Positions 1 to 10,369 of a stretch of DNA of 64,000 nucleotides are shown piece by piece (the stretch's first letter is position 1; every line of letters begins with the position of its first letter). The notes below the pieces were generated by a model. It saw only the letters and a list, made by a program, of their open reading frames with translations, was not told where the DNA came from and searched no databases. This DNA comes from Oegoconia quadripuncta (taxonomy: Eukaryota > Arthropoda > Insecta > Lepidoptera > Autostichidae), in contig OX438748.1 of NCBI GenBank assembly GCA_949316235.1, forward strand, positions 1,987,001 through 2,051,000. The letters are read 5' to 3'. Made by a program: the position numbers and the translations under genes.

Positions 1-650
1 GTTTATGGCAAAGAGTAATATAATACAGAGGTTTATGACCAAGGCTTTTTCAGCGAGTGATGTTTTTATTTCTTATACTAATTTGTGTATACTGGATGAA
101 GCAAGCTACCAATTTGTTAGAATTTTTTTTTATTCCATCACTGACAGGTACTCTATACAAGTGCAAGAAAATCACGGCCTTTAAAATTATATCGTTACTG
201 GATAATAAGGCTTATAGAACATTATACCTGAGAGTTTAAAAACCATGTCAAAACAACATTAACAAAAAAAGGTTATTACAAAATTAGTGACTACCTGAAT
301 GACAAAAACGCTTGGTATACTTCGCCCAGCTCCCAAAAATTATGAAATTGTATTAGTTGTATACTTTTATAAATATAAAAAAAAAAGAAAAGAAAATGAT
401 CCTGTGGGTTTCTTGCGCCGCTTCTTTTCCCACAGATGATTTCCCTTTCCGAAGCGGTGGTAGCTTGGACATACTGACTGACCGAAAAATGCTTAGCCCT
501 ATTTTTATTTCCAATAGATTTAAATTGACATTCAACAAATGATATCATGTATCTTACGTTGAAATGAGTTTGAGTTTGAGATTGGGGAGCACGTTAAAGA
601 CGAAAAAGCGTTCCAGTATTCGGGCGTAAGTGTGTTTAAGTTAGTGGTAC

Positions 651-812
651 CGGCGACGGCGCTGACGTCCAGCGGCAGGTGGGTGAGCGCGCGCAGGTCC
701 TGGCGCAGCTCGTCCAGCGCGGCCTGAGCCGCCGCGCCCGCCGCCTGCCACCCGCCCGCCGTCAGCGAGGCCAGCTGCCCCTGCACGTGGGACAGCTGCC
801 CGCCCGTTATAC
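651..812 (-). CDS. Nol6: Nol6 exon 7 (last exon visible, GC-rich)
   Basis: 162 nt of very GC-rich sequence in frame with exon 6, ending LTHLPLDVSAVAG, which matches the LPL-VSAV-G stretch of the family. The acceptor (GGTCCAG) has a poor pyrimidine tract and lies about 16 nt from a SINE head. I chose the donor GTACCA at 650 because the family motif ends there. The frame stays open to about 532 only through a transposon fragment, so that extension is not treated as coding. Confidence 0.72.
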
Positions 813-3800
813 CTGGACCAATACGACGGCTGCTATACCGAAATGTCGCGGGATCGAATCCCGCTAAGGGCATATTTATGTTTGTATGATGAATATAGAT
901 GTTTCCGAGTTATGGATGTTTTTCATTTAAATATGTATGAAATGAAATCACTTTATTTTTGCATTGTAGCTGGTGTGGGTGGTAAATATATTACAATATT
1001 CCCCCCAAAATCTGGCTATTTGAGGCGTGGGAAACGTTTTTTGGCCAAAAACTAGTAATCCCAAAATATTATCTAGCGCGACATAAACGTTTATCGCGCA
1101 TGTCATGCTATTAGTGCAGGTGTACAAAGTAACTAAGTTAAAAGTTAAATATTTAGAAATCGGCTTAACCGATTATCATAAAATGTGCCCCAAGAACATA
1201 CACACATAACATTACGACCTTTATCTCAAATGGGGTGTTCAGAGATATCCCAAATAATAGTATTTAGGTGTTCCAAACATAATGATTGAAACAACATCCA
1301 CGGTTCACCTTAGGAATTATACAGAAATTCACATGTGAGCCCATCGCCGTTGAAACATGCCAAGCTATAGATGTTTTTTGGTGGAATGTCTCTTAGTCGT
1401 CCTTTACGACACCCACAGGAACAGACGGGTTGGTTCTATTCTATTTGAGTGCCGAAATCATATGTGCTATGGCACTGAGTCCATTATTAATAAACCATTC
1501 TCAAGATTGAGAATAGTTTTGTGACCGGTCTCAAGTCAACATGTTGATTAATAAACCCTACTTGAGACCTGAAACGCACGTGCATACTCAAATCAAATCA
1601 AAAATGTTTTTATTTCGTAAGTTAAAAGAATAACATTTGAAATCGTCATGACATACAGTTATCGCTCATTCACTAGGCAGTCTCCCCAGAGATGAACGAG
1701 CAAGAAACTCCGGGGTATATAATGTCTGATATAATATATTTAGAGTATTGTCTTTGTGGTGTAAAGAGAAACGAATGGATGTTGACTGTTTTAAAAAAGC
1801 GTCTATTTTCTGAAAACGATACTTTATATTTCTTATTGAAAAAATATAAAATAATAGTACTATATACTCAAGCAGTACTCACTTGAGACGAGCGCCAAGT
1901 TTCACGTACTAATAAATGAAACTCAAGACTATCATTCATTCGCCGCTGAGACGAATACATGAGAAGTGATCTCAGGTGAGTAGACCTCAAGATTGGTTTA
2001 TAAATTAGCACGGAGCTTGAGATAGCGTCAACTGCTTAAGACGCATCTCGGGTGATACGGCCTCAATTGTATTGAGACTGGTTTATTAATACGGGCCTAA
2101 GAAACTTTGTATTAAAACCGTTTGTCTATTAACGACGACCTGTTTGGTGTACTGGCTAGAAACTCTGACCACTATACCAAAAGGTCGCGGGTTCGAATCC
2201 CGCTAGGGGCATAATGTTTGTATGATGAATACGGACATGTGTACCGAAGTTATAGAAGTTTTCATTCATAATAAGTATTTATTTACAAAAAAAAAAGTAT
2301 TTATGTAGAATATCAACCATCTGGTAGCCACAACACAAGCCTATAGTTGCTTACTGTGGAACTAGATGGCGCTGTATGTATGTTAAGGACAATGCTACCT
2401 ATTGACACTAGTTTGAATTAAAACAAACATCAGAGCAAGGTTAACTCACCAAACTTGAGCTCGAGGAGGTAGTCCAGGATCTGACCGGTGATGCCGCGGC
2501 GTTCGCACAGTGTGTCTCCCTCCCACACACACGCCTCAGTGATCGACCCGTCCTGGAATCGGCGCAACTCTGACTTGTCCCCCCAGAACAACCTATACAG
2601 GAAAGAACACCCAATCTAACTAATATTATAAATACAAAAGTTTGAATGTTTGTTTATTTGTTTGTTGTTCAATCACGGCGAAACGGATGAACGGGTTCGG
2701 ATGAAATTAGGTATATGGGTAGAACATATCCTGGATGTTTTAATAGGATATTTGTTATCCCGATAAAGGGAATACAAATATCGCATTGATAATATTAGAC
2801 ACCTTCCTCAAAGGCCGGCAACGCATCTGTGACCCTTTTGGTGTTGCGGGTGCCCATGGGCGGCGGTGATTGCTTTCCATTAGGTGACCCGCATGCTCGT
2901 TTGCCGCCCTCTCATATAAAAAAAAAAAAAAAAATAGTTCGATAAAGCAAGCAATATCCGAAGATAATATCTCGGCCATGTGTGAGGAACCTAAGCAATT
3001 CAATTATTCATTTTATTCAATCATGCTTACATGCAAAGTTCTTAAAAGTAGTACATGCACCCTGTCTTATAGGGTGTAGCAAATTTAATTAACCTAAAAC
3101 TAATTAAAAGCGTTTATCTTATTTCCATATTAGGTATTTTACTCTTTTTATCTATTCTTATACGATAACTATTTATAAATTATAATTATTATTATTGTAC
3201 TGTACTTATAGTTATGAGATCAACGCATATAATAATAATGAGATCAAAGTAGTTTTATTTTATCTGACATGTATTCTTCGACAGTAGCATTTCTGTAAGA
3301 GGAGAGATTTTAATTTTTTACAAAAACTTGTATATTTCGTTTCATTTATAATGGTATTGGGTAGTTTATTATATATTTGTATTGACCGGTAGTATGGACT
3401 ATTTCTGCGGGCGCTTTGAACATGATCACACAGGCTTATATGCTTTCTGACGAATTTAGCAGTTTCCAGTATGTATAAACATGGAAGAGGTAGGACTTTT
3501 TCTTGGACAAAAAATGGTTTACAACTTTGTTTTCGGCGTATATTTACAATGATACGTAAACATTTCTTTTGTGCAATGAATAAATTATGATTTTCCTTAC
3601 CGAAATTCTTCAGCTTCAGGCAGATTGGCTGAGGGACCCTTCTCGACGATGTTCAGCGCATTTTCAGGGTTCAATATAAAGCCAAAGGACAGTTTCTCTT
3701 CATGTCTGGAATTGAATGATTAAATGTGGGTCTTCCTTATCAAAATGAATTTGTAAAAATATAAGATAAATTATTCATTTACCCATCTCTTGACTTCTCA

Positions 3801-6800
3801 GGAGTCTTCTTCACATTCCAGGAGAAGTCAGCATCCACCATCTGTAAGATCAAATCCGCCCGGTTGCCCAGACCTCTGGCCAGGAGGGAGGACAGAGAGT
3901 TGGTGACGAGAGCTAGCTCATCCAAGCCGTAGTTCAGCCTAGACTCTTTAGTTGATTTGTTGATGATGGATTCCTTGGTGATGGTCAAATTTTTGAACCT
4001 AAAATTAGCAAAGATAATCAACATCTGACAGGTCAGGTACATTGTCAAATCAAAATCAAAATCAAAAAATGTTTTATTTTGTAGGTACACAGGGTACACT
4101 TAAAATAGTCAGATTTTACATTTTTAAAGCTACTGCTTGTTCAAAAGGCAATTTTCCCCTGAGAAGAACAAGCAAGAAACTCGAGAGGTCGCTCTTTTAA
4201 AAAAAGGTTGTTATATTACAAAATTATTATTTTATATTATAATATTTCATTATTAATTGTGAAATAGCCTGGTTATGCGAACGGGCTGGTTATGTCCATG
4301 ATTGTTTATCATCTAAATAATCTGATATTTTATAATATGCTTTCTTAATAAGTTTCTGTTTTATAGTATCTTTAAATTTATTGAAAGGAAGATTTTGTAT
4401 ATCAACAGGAACTTTATTGAAAAAGCGTACACATAACCCTTTGAATGAATTACTGACTTTGTGGAGGCGACTTATGTGACCTGCAAGTTTCTCTTTATTT
4501 CTTGTATTGACATCATGTTTATCACTATTTTTCCTAAATGATGCTATATTTTTTTTGACATATATTAGATTTTCAAAAATGTACTGTGACGAAAAGGTTA
4601 GAATATTATACTCTTTAAATCTGTCTCTAAGTGACACTGCAGGTCTCAATTGATAAATTGCGCGAACGGCTCGTTTTTGTAAAACAAAGATTGTATTGAT
4701 ATCCGCGGCATTTCCCCACAGCAAGATACCGTAAGACATCAGGCTATGGAAATAACTAAAATATACTAATCTAGCAGTATTTACGTCCGATATTTGTCTA
4801 ATTTTTTTGACTGCATACGCTGCAGAGCTGAGCTTCTTCGCCAATTTATGGATATGAGGACCCCATTGTAATTTGGCGTCCAAAGTAATGCCCAAAAATA
4901 TAGTGGTTGATGTGTCTGTGCTTCGGAAAACATATTAAATCGCAATGACTGGGGGCTGATGGCGCTAAGTTTGAACGATAATACCAAAGCTAAACCACAA
5001 CCAAAAACGTTACGTTAAGCACATTACCTTTCGTATCGCGCTAATCATTTGAACGGAAATTAACCTAGTTTTCTTGAAATACTCGTGGTTAGCTGTAAAC
5101 ATTTTGGGTTTAGTTTTACTTTGGTAGTGTCAACGATATAATCATTCACACAAAATAGCGGGAAACCATTTTTTACATCAGCCAAACTAAAGCTAAACCA
5201 AAACCAAAAACCTTCCGCTCGAACGGTAAAACCGTTGTAAAATAGTGCGATTGGTCCCTAGGTCACATCGTCGGCATGTCGCGTGAACCCACTCCAACGC
5301 ACCGGTGAGTGGTGGGCATGTCGCGTGAACCCACTCCAACGCACCGGTGAGTGGTGGGCATGTCGCGTGAACCCACTCCAACGCACCGGTGCATGGTGGG
5401 CATGTCGCTTTAACCCTCTCCAACGCACCAGTGAGTGGTGGACATGTCGCGTGAACCCACTCCAACGCACCGGTGCGTGGTGGGCATGTCGCGTGAACCC
5501 ACTCCAACGCACCGGTGAGTGGTGGGCATGTCGCGTGAACCCACTCCAACGCACCGGTGAGTGGTGGGCATGTCGCGTGAACCCACTCCAACGCACCGGT
5601 GCATGGTGGGCATGTCGCTTTAACCCTCTCCAACGCACCAGTGAGTGGTGGACATGTCGCGTGAACCCACTCCAACGCACCGGTGCGTGGTGGGCATGTC
5701 GCGTGAACCCACTCCAACGGACTGGTGCATGGTCGGTATGTCGCGTGAACCCACTCCAAGAGTAGGGGAACATAGGTCCCTATTAATAAACCATTCTGAA
5801 GATTGAGATGACCTTAAGTTGATGCTTCAGAAAATAGCATCAAAAAAATAGTATTGAGACTGAGACGCGATCTCAACCCCAACATCGATTAATTAATATG
5901 GCCCTTAGAGTGCACGGAATAAAAAAATAACTAACTAAAAATAACTTATAATAGGAACATTACAGTACAATAATAAGTACATACAAACCTAAGGATATGA
6001 TCAAACTGCATTAAAGGCTCAATAGGCACCATAAATAGAGGTGTAAAACTATTTATACTTCCATTGTCCAACATATTCACTGCTAGTACACTCTCTCTCC
6101 TCAGTGCATAGTAAGTGCCCTTACACATCTGCCAACATATATTGTAATAACCTGTCTTGTCTAAAAACACCACGGGAAAGTGTTGGAGGAACTCCGTTAC
6201 TGATGGTGAATCATCACCTTTATGCAGTGATATGCCTTTGGTGTCCCATTCTGAGGTTTCTGTAAAGTAGAATTATTATTACCAAGAGTGATTAACATGA
6301 GTTATTTATAATCAAAACTTCTCAATGATTCTCTTTCTATCTGTATGAACAAGTCCGGTTTATGTACGAATATTGTCATTGGCCTACCACATCTATGACA
6401 ACATTTGTCGGTATGTTTCTTCTAATATCAATTGCCTCAGAGATATTTAACGCTTACTTGGAAAACATCTTATTCATAATCTATTTCTTGAGATACAAAA
6501 TGGTTACTTGAAATCATTGTCTTTAACTTAAAATTCCATATTAAAGCTACTTATAGTCAACATCAAAACATTCTATATTTTGTAGGTACATACTCGTAGA
6601 TATTGATAAATTCAGCAATTGCTACAGAATTATAGATTAACAATTTCCTGTAAAAACTTAATTTGTATTAATATGTTGACTTTGTAAACGTTTTTTGCTT
6701 CAGACCCATATACAGGGTACAGTTGAGATAGTCAGATTTTACATTTTATTTAAAAGGCAATATTCCCGAAATGAACAACAAGGGTGGCTTTTGTTTCAAA

Positions 6801-8460
6801 AATAGGGTTATATTATAAAAGGAACAATTTATTTAATTATTAATTGAGAAATAGCAATAGACATGCAAAACAAGCTAGTTATATCCAGGGATGATATGCT
6901 TTCTTATTGTTTCCGTTTTAAAATTAACAAATAATAAATATATTAAATAAATATATTTGCACATACAGCGCCATCTAGTTCCATACTAAGCAACTTGGCT
7001 TGTATTATGGATACCAGATGGCTAACAGACTCACAAATACATTTTTTTTGGTAAATAAATACATATATAAATGAAAAACATCCATAACTCGGGAACACAT
7101 GTCTGTATTCATCATACAAACATATGCCCCTAGCGGGATTCGAACCCGCGACCTTTTGGTATAGCAGTCAGAGCCTTTAACCACTACACGATATAGGTTG
7201 TCGTAACCGTAACTTTAAATTTATTGAAAGGACAATTTTACTTACTTAATGAAATCCAAACATTCCTGACAATCTGATAGCTGCTCATTATATTATTTAT
7301 CCTCTTGATTTGCACTAGGTGTGCCACAAACAAACTTATAACCAGCCCAGACACCTGCAGCTTCCTTTGACGTAACCATATCTTCAGCAAAACTATCGCT
7401 TGCTTTAAGTTTTCACTATTTATCAAAGTTTCTTTTAAGAATTCCTGATTAGTAGCTAATGTCAAGTCAGTGAGTACACTATTATTGTAATATGGAGTAG
7501 GTGGGCCCGTTTCAGAATAATTGTCTGATGATTCTTTGGAAAATAGCCATGACTCCCTCAAATTATTTCGTGTTGGACTGAATCTATGAAGTTTATATGC
7601 TTCTAGTTCGCAGGACAAATAGATTCGCACAGTAAAGTGGTTGGAGAGTTTTCCGACTGGTTTAATATCTAAGACGGGTTTGGTTTCACATCCGTTTAGG
7701 TAAGTATATGTTAGATTTTCAATACTTTCTAGGCTGTTCAGATGTGCAGCAATAAATGCTAAATACGCAGCCCGTTTTTTATGGTATCTATAGTTAATGG
7801 AGTCATTCTTCGTGTATGTATCTGCTGGGACTGTGACCAGTAAATCAATTCGAAGATTCGAATTAATCGAGCTACCCAATGAATATGACCCCACAATTTC
7901 TATTTCACTGAATTTGTGAAACTTAAAAGCGCATTTAATTTTTTTTAGTTTTTTAGTTATGGGTAACTTTACTTTCAATTTCTTACTGAGAGTCTGTTCA
8001 GACAAATCATACTCTGTATCGTCTTCAGGGATTGCCTGTAAATGATTTTTGAAGTCGGCAAACCATTGCAGGAACTTTTTTTCGGTCTTCTCCTTCACTT
8101 TCACTTCAGATAGTATTTCCTCGACTTGCAACCGAAATAAGTTCGAGTTGAATAAATTTTCGGTCTCTTGTAGTCGGTTCAATTCGTTGACAGTCGGTTG
8201 GCGATACAAACTTTTAGTTTTTACACGTTTTTTACCTTCGGTGTTCGAGGTTATGGTGGGACGTTTGCCATTCACATTTGGGCTTGGAGTTTCTCCCTCG
8301 TCTTCCGAACTTGACTTGATTTTATCCTAAAATGAGCAGAACAGTTAATCTAAGTGCCATAAATCAAAATGGTTCAAACAATGTGGTTTGTTTTTACTGT
8401 ACTGTAGGTATACCTAATGAATACACAAGAATGACCGAAAATACTTACTTTTTTTAGCAT
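651..8460 (-). CDS. Nol6: Nucleolar protein 6 (Nrap/Utp22 family), 3' part missing
   Basis: Seven exons read from the minus strand: 8449-8460, 7246-8326, 5989-6259, 3783-3998, 3601-3705, 2450-2592 and 651-812. All junctions are GT-AG and the phases join without a break, giving about 663 residues of a family that is usually near 1,100. The rest lies beyond the left edge. The protein matches Nol6/Nrap (yeast Utp22): a lysine-rich N terminus, a nucleotidyltransferase-like segment around IVGSYSLGSS, the stretch LLKIWLRQR, then VVFLDKTGYYN and LRRFQDGSITEACVWE, which are family landmarks. From family knowledge, Nol6 acts in the nucleolus in the small-subunit processome, with an Rrp7-type partner, in early pre-rRNA processing. 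Introns carry LINE, SINE and minisatellite DNA. The identification is confident; the first exon and the last donor are less certain. Confidence 0.9.
826..940 (+). mobile_element. SINE-A head abutting Nol6 exon 7
   Basis: GCTATACCGAAATGTCGCGG and the following ATCGAATCCCGC are the SINE-A head. It ends about 14-16 nt from the exon 7 acceptor. Confidence 0.7.
1190..1430 (-). mobile_element. LINE 3' UTR fragment
   Basis: GGGTGTTCAGAGATATCCCA, CCATCGCCGTTGAAACATGC and AGTCGTCCTTTACGACACCC are the reverse of the element at 34.1-34.46 kb. Confidence 0.55.
1480..2096. mobile_element. PIF/Harbinger-like MITE interrupted by a LINE end
   Basis: Same family as 31.2 and 41.0 kb. The right end reads TTTATTAATACGGGCC. 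The insert at 1592-1863 carries an 8-bp duplication. Confidence 0.7.
1592..1863 (-). mobile_element. LINE 3' end inserted in a palindromic MITE, with TSD
   Basis: The insert is flanked by the direct repeat ATACTCAA (1584-1591 and 1864-1871), and an uninterrupted MITE copy at 41.06 kb shows the empty-site sequence. The tail is of the (ATTTG)n kind. Confidence 0.75.
2145..2385 (+). mobile_element. SINE-A (tRNA-headed)
   Basis: The 5' part is tRNA-like, with the B-box-type GGTTCGAATCCCGCTAGGGG. The body ends with CTAGATGGCGCTGTATGTAT. Other copies are at 826-940 (+), 6958-7197 (-), 30256-30425 (-), 33477-33700 (-) and 50732-50955 (+). Confidence 0.8.
2450..2592 (-). CDS. Nol6: Nol6 exon 6
   Basis: 143 nt between a TGTATAG acceptor and a GTGAGT donor. 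It encodes LFWGDKSELRRFQDGSITEA, one of the most conserved Nol6 stretches. Confidence 0.9.
2795..2935 (+). mobile_element. LINE 3' tail with poly(A), short copy
   Basis: Same sequence as 51.83-51.96 kb (GGTGTTGCGGGTGCCCATGG) ending in a run of about 15 A. It lies in Nol6 intron 5. Confidence 0.7.
3601..3705 (-). CDS. Nol6: Nol6 exon 5
   Basis: 105 nt between a TTCCAG acceptor and a GTAAGG donor. It encodes LSFGFILNPENALN and the PEAEEFR end, which runs directly into exon 6 as in homologues (rich in acidic residues before the FR-FWG motif). Confidence 0.87.
3783..3998 (-). CDS. Nol6: Nol6 exon 4
   Basis: The acceptor is ATTTTAG and the donor is GTAAAT. The exon is 216 nt and encodes FKNLTITKES through KSRDG, the segment that in Nol6 proteins covers the ALVTNSLSSLLARGLG helix region. 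Confidence 0.87.
4045..4990 (-). mobile_element. LINE 3' half (Jockey/CR1-like RT C terminus)
   Basis: A 201-codon open frame (4290-4895) gives the post-catalytic RT region: GITLDAKLQWGPHI, SYGILLWGNA, VLQKRAVRAIY, and a C-terminal KKAYYKISDYLDDKQSW signature. It is followed by a 3' UTR ending in an ATTTTG-type simple tail near 4045. It sits in Nol6 intron 3, next to exon 4. The 5' part is missing (truncated), as usual for LINEs. Confidence 0.82.
5275..5759. repeat. 42-bp minisatellite (about 11.5 units) with a 5-unit higher-order period
   Basis: Eleven full units and one partial unit of CATGTCGCGTGAACCCACTC... (42 bp) run without gaps. A distinctive variant unit (CGCTTTAACCCTCTC) sits at 5401 and again at 5611, exactly 210 bp apart, and the units around it repeat in the same order. 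Blocks of five units were therefore duplicated. It lies in Nol6 intron 3. Because 42 is divisible by three, several frames on both strands are open; these are not genes. Confidence 0.95.
5989..6259 (-). CDS. Nol6: Nol6 exon 3
   Basis: The acceptor is CTTTACAG and the donor is GTTTGT. Phase 1 in and phase 2 out are consistent with both neighbours. The exon encodes the conserved VVFLDKTGYYN stretch and ends in DHILR. Confidence 0.88.
6700..7232 (-). mobile_element. LINE 3' fragment split by a SINE in Nol6 intron 2
   Basis: 6700-6920 matches the 3' UTR of the LINE at 4.0-5.0 kb, and 7204-7232 matches the coding stretch next to it (LSF/LPFNKFK region). Between them lies a complete SINE-A copy, a nested insertion. 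Confidence 0.65.
6958..7197 (-). mobile_element. SINE-A in Nol6 intron 2
   Basis: Complete reverse copy: CAGCGCCATCTAGTTCC at the 3' side and GGATTCGAACCCGCGACC in the tRNA-like head. It is inserted in a LINE fragment. Confidence 0.8.
7246..8326 (-). CDS. Nol6: Nol6 exon 2 (large N-terminal exon)
   Basis: The acceptor TTTTAG precedes GATAAAATC, and the exon ends in phase 1 at a GTAAGT donor. It encodes about 360 residues holding the nucleotidyltransferase-like core (IVGSYSLGSS) and the LLKIWLRQR and MSSYQIVRN segments typical of Nrap proteins. Base composition is AT-rich, unlike exon 7. Confidence 0.9.
8449..8460 (-). CDS. Nol6: Nol6 exon 1 (start codon, 4 codons)
   Basis: The minus strand reads ATG followed by three codons (MLKK) and then a consensus GTAAGT donor. 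It joins in phase 0 to exon 2 at 8326. The start was chosen because no upstream exon is needed and the lysine-rich beginning fits a nucleolar protein. This is a very short exon, so confidence is moderate. Confidence 0.6.
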
Positions 8461-8577
8461 TGTCACGAAAAACACATTGATATAGCAAATTAATTATTGA
8501 AATAAGAAATAAAAAGGTTAGATATTCCGTAACCCGTCAGAAAGTAAGTAAACAAAACACACATGTCACAGCGGGAG

Positions 8578-8966
8578 GCAATAATGCACAGCCATGATAA
8601 AGCCCAACCCGATAATGAACGACCAATAATGTACAGCCAATAATCCATGTACATGGTCGCCGATTATCGGGGCGTACATTATCTGGGTGCGCATTCCGCT
8701 TCTGTTCTAAAATTGTCCATAGCGATAAAGCACAGCCAATAATGCACAGCCAATAATTCAAGTACATGGTCGCCGATTATTGGCTGTACAATATCAGGGT
8801 GTGCATTACTGGTTGTGCGTTATCGGTCCGTGCAAATAATGTACAGCCAATAATCGGCAGCCACTTGTCACGGGCTATTGGCTGTGCATTATGGGTCGCG
8901 CATTATTGGGTGTACATTATTTGACCGGGCTGATAATGCGCAACCAGTAAGGTACGACCCGTTAAT
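8578..8966. repeat. Array of palindromic GGCTGTACATTATTGG-type motifs, copy 1
   Basis: Many diverged copies of a short unit (core: CCAATAATGTACAGCC and its reverse complement) occur in both orientations with short spacers. The block ATTCAAGTACATGGTCGCCG is shared with the copy at 21.4-21.8 kb. It lies just upstream of the Nol6 start. Confidence 0.8.
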
Positions 8967-8969
8967 TGG

Positions 8970-9330
8970 GATCCACTTTTTTTTTTTTTACTGTCAAAAC
9001 TGTCAAATTTCTTTTGTAGGTTTTCATAATAGGAGACCAACCATAAACATTTTTTTTTGTTTTTCACAGAATAAATATGAAAAACAGAGTGAATTCATAC
9101 TTTACTTCACTTGTTGGAGCTTGTTGGGGAGTTCTATCGTGTTTTGTGGAATACTGTATTATGTGTAGCTACATCGCCTTGATGCATAGAGCCTTAAATG
9201 AAGGCCAAGGGCTTCTATACAAGGAAGGAACAAGGATTGGCCTAGGCAGAGCTTTCGTCATCACATCACGTAATCCACACCAACTGGCAGCTCAAAGAGT
9301 ATAGTAACTGTCCAAAAGGAAGGTTGTGGT
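8970..9330. other. Non-coding flank upstream of the Mutator remnant
   Basis: A 75-codon open frame (9077-9304) contains a hydrophobic stretch but no recognisable domain. Otherwise there is nothing I can support. Confidence 0.3.
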
Positions 9331-10366
9331 ATCAAAGAAATGCAAATAGTCAGTGAAATGCAAATTGGCCTCTTTACATTTCGTTGTCGTCTATGTAACC
9401 AAAAATTTGTGATTGAGAATGACGAATGAGGAGAAAACTACGTAGACGTAAATAGATTTGCTGTTGCAGGAACTGTTTCTATAGAATGTGAGCATTCACA
9501 ATTTAAAAGAGTTTCTGTCGTCACTGAATTTACCGTGGATATCTGTCGATACCTATATGAAGAGCCACGAATCTTGCAGTAAGCATTGGGACAAATTATT
9601 GAGTGGTAAGAATGGCTGTTTGTTACAATAAGTATACTTAGGGGTGTTTAATCCAAATAGCATCTCTTACAACTTCAAAATACAAAATCTATGAGACGTA
9701 TTAGCCCGATAACTAATGTAATTTTATATATTATTCTTCTTCTATATATTATTTAATAAATTTTGATTCAAATGTTTGCCTTTGTTCACAGAATCCATGC
9801 TAGAAGCTGCAGAGGAAAAGAAGCATTGGGCAGTAAAAGAAGGCAGTGTAAAAAATGGATTCCCAATTATAGATGTTATTGCTGATGGTTGTTGGTGCAA
9901 ACGCTCATATAAGAAGAATTATTCAGCATTATCTGGCGTAGCAGCGATCATAGGGGAAAAAAACGGCAAAATATTATTTTTGGGAGTTAAAAACAAGTAG
10001 TACAACAAATAGTACCTGCAGTTTTGCAGCAAAGGAATTGAAGTTAAACTCCATTGCTTTAAAAATTTTGAAGGAGCGTCTAATAATATGGAAAGCGAAA
10101 TAATTGTCGAGGGTTTAAAAAAATCCATCAAAATGTATGGCATTATTTATACGGTCGACTTATCTCCAATGGAGACTAGTATATATTGGAAAATATTTCA
10201 GGCTCGTCCATATTCAGATGTTACAGTTGAAACAGTGGAATGTGGAAACCACATCCTCATCCTCCGCAATTTCTGTAATAAATTAGTGTCACTAGCTACT
10301 CATACGAATTACAATGTCAAATCACAAAGAAAGCCATGTGTGCAAGGGTAAGGTAATGTAGGATAT
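9330..10366 (+). pseudogene. Mutator-like transposase-domain remnant
   Basis: Broken plus-strand frames read FRCRLCNQKFVIEND (about 9380), then PIIDVIADGCWCKRSYKKNY and SALSGVAAIIGEKNGKILFL (about 9860-9985). After a frame change come CFKNFEGASNN and MESEIIVEGLKKSIKMYG with VETVECGNHIL (to 10350). The order matches the Mutator-like transposase domain found in many arthropod repeat proteins: a zinc-ribbon-like start, a GxWxKRSY motif, LSGVxxIIG, then CxKNxxGxSxxME and VECxNH. Stops and frameshifts show that it is dead. The upstream frame at 9077-9304 is not clearly part of it. Confidence 0.55.
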
Positions 10367-10369
10367 GGT

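Noticed and set aside
532..650. Extension of Nol6 exon 7 to the GTAAG near 573
   Set aside because: The family motif ends at 651, and most of the extension runs toward a repeat fragment also found at 27.8-27.94 kb. I prefer the donor at 650 but cannot exclude the other.
2180..2215. tRNA gene near the GGTTCGAATCCC motif (also at 7130, 50780, 63940)
   Set aside because: The heads belong to SINE families. The stems do not complete a cloverleaf, and the same body follows several copies.
4290..4895. 201-codon minus-strand open frame as a host gene
   Set aside because: It is the C-terminal part of a LINE reverse transcriptase with a 3' tail, and related copies are elsewhere in the window.
5193..5773. 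Long overlapping open frames on both strands (up to 188 codons) with repeated WVHATCPP- or NPLQRTGEWW-like units
   Set aside because: They are all products of the 42-bp minisatellite, whose length is divisible by three. The array lies inside a Nol6 intron.
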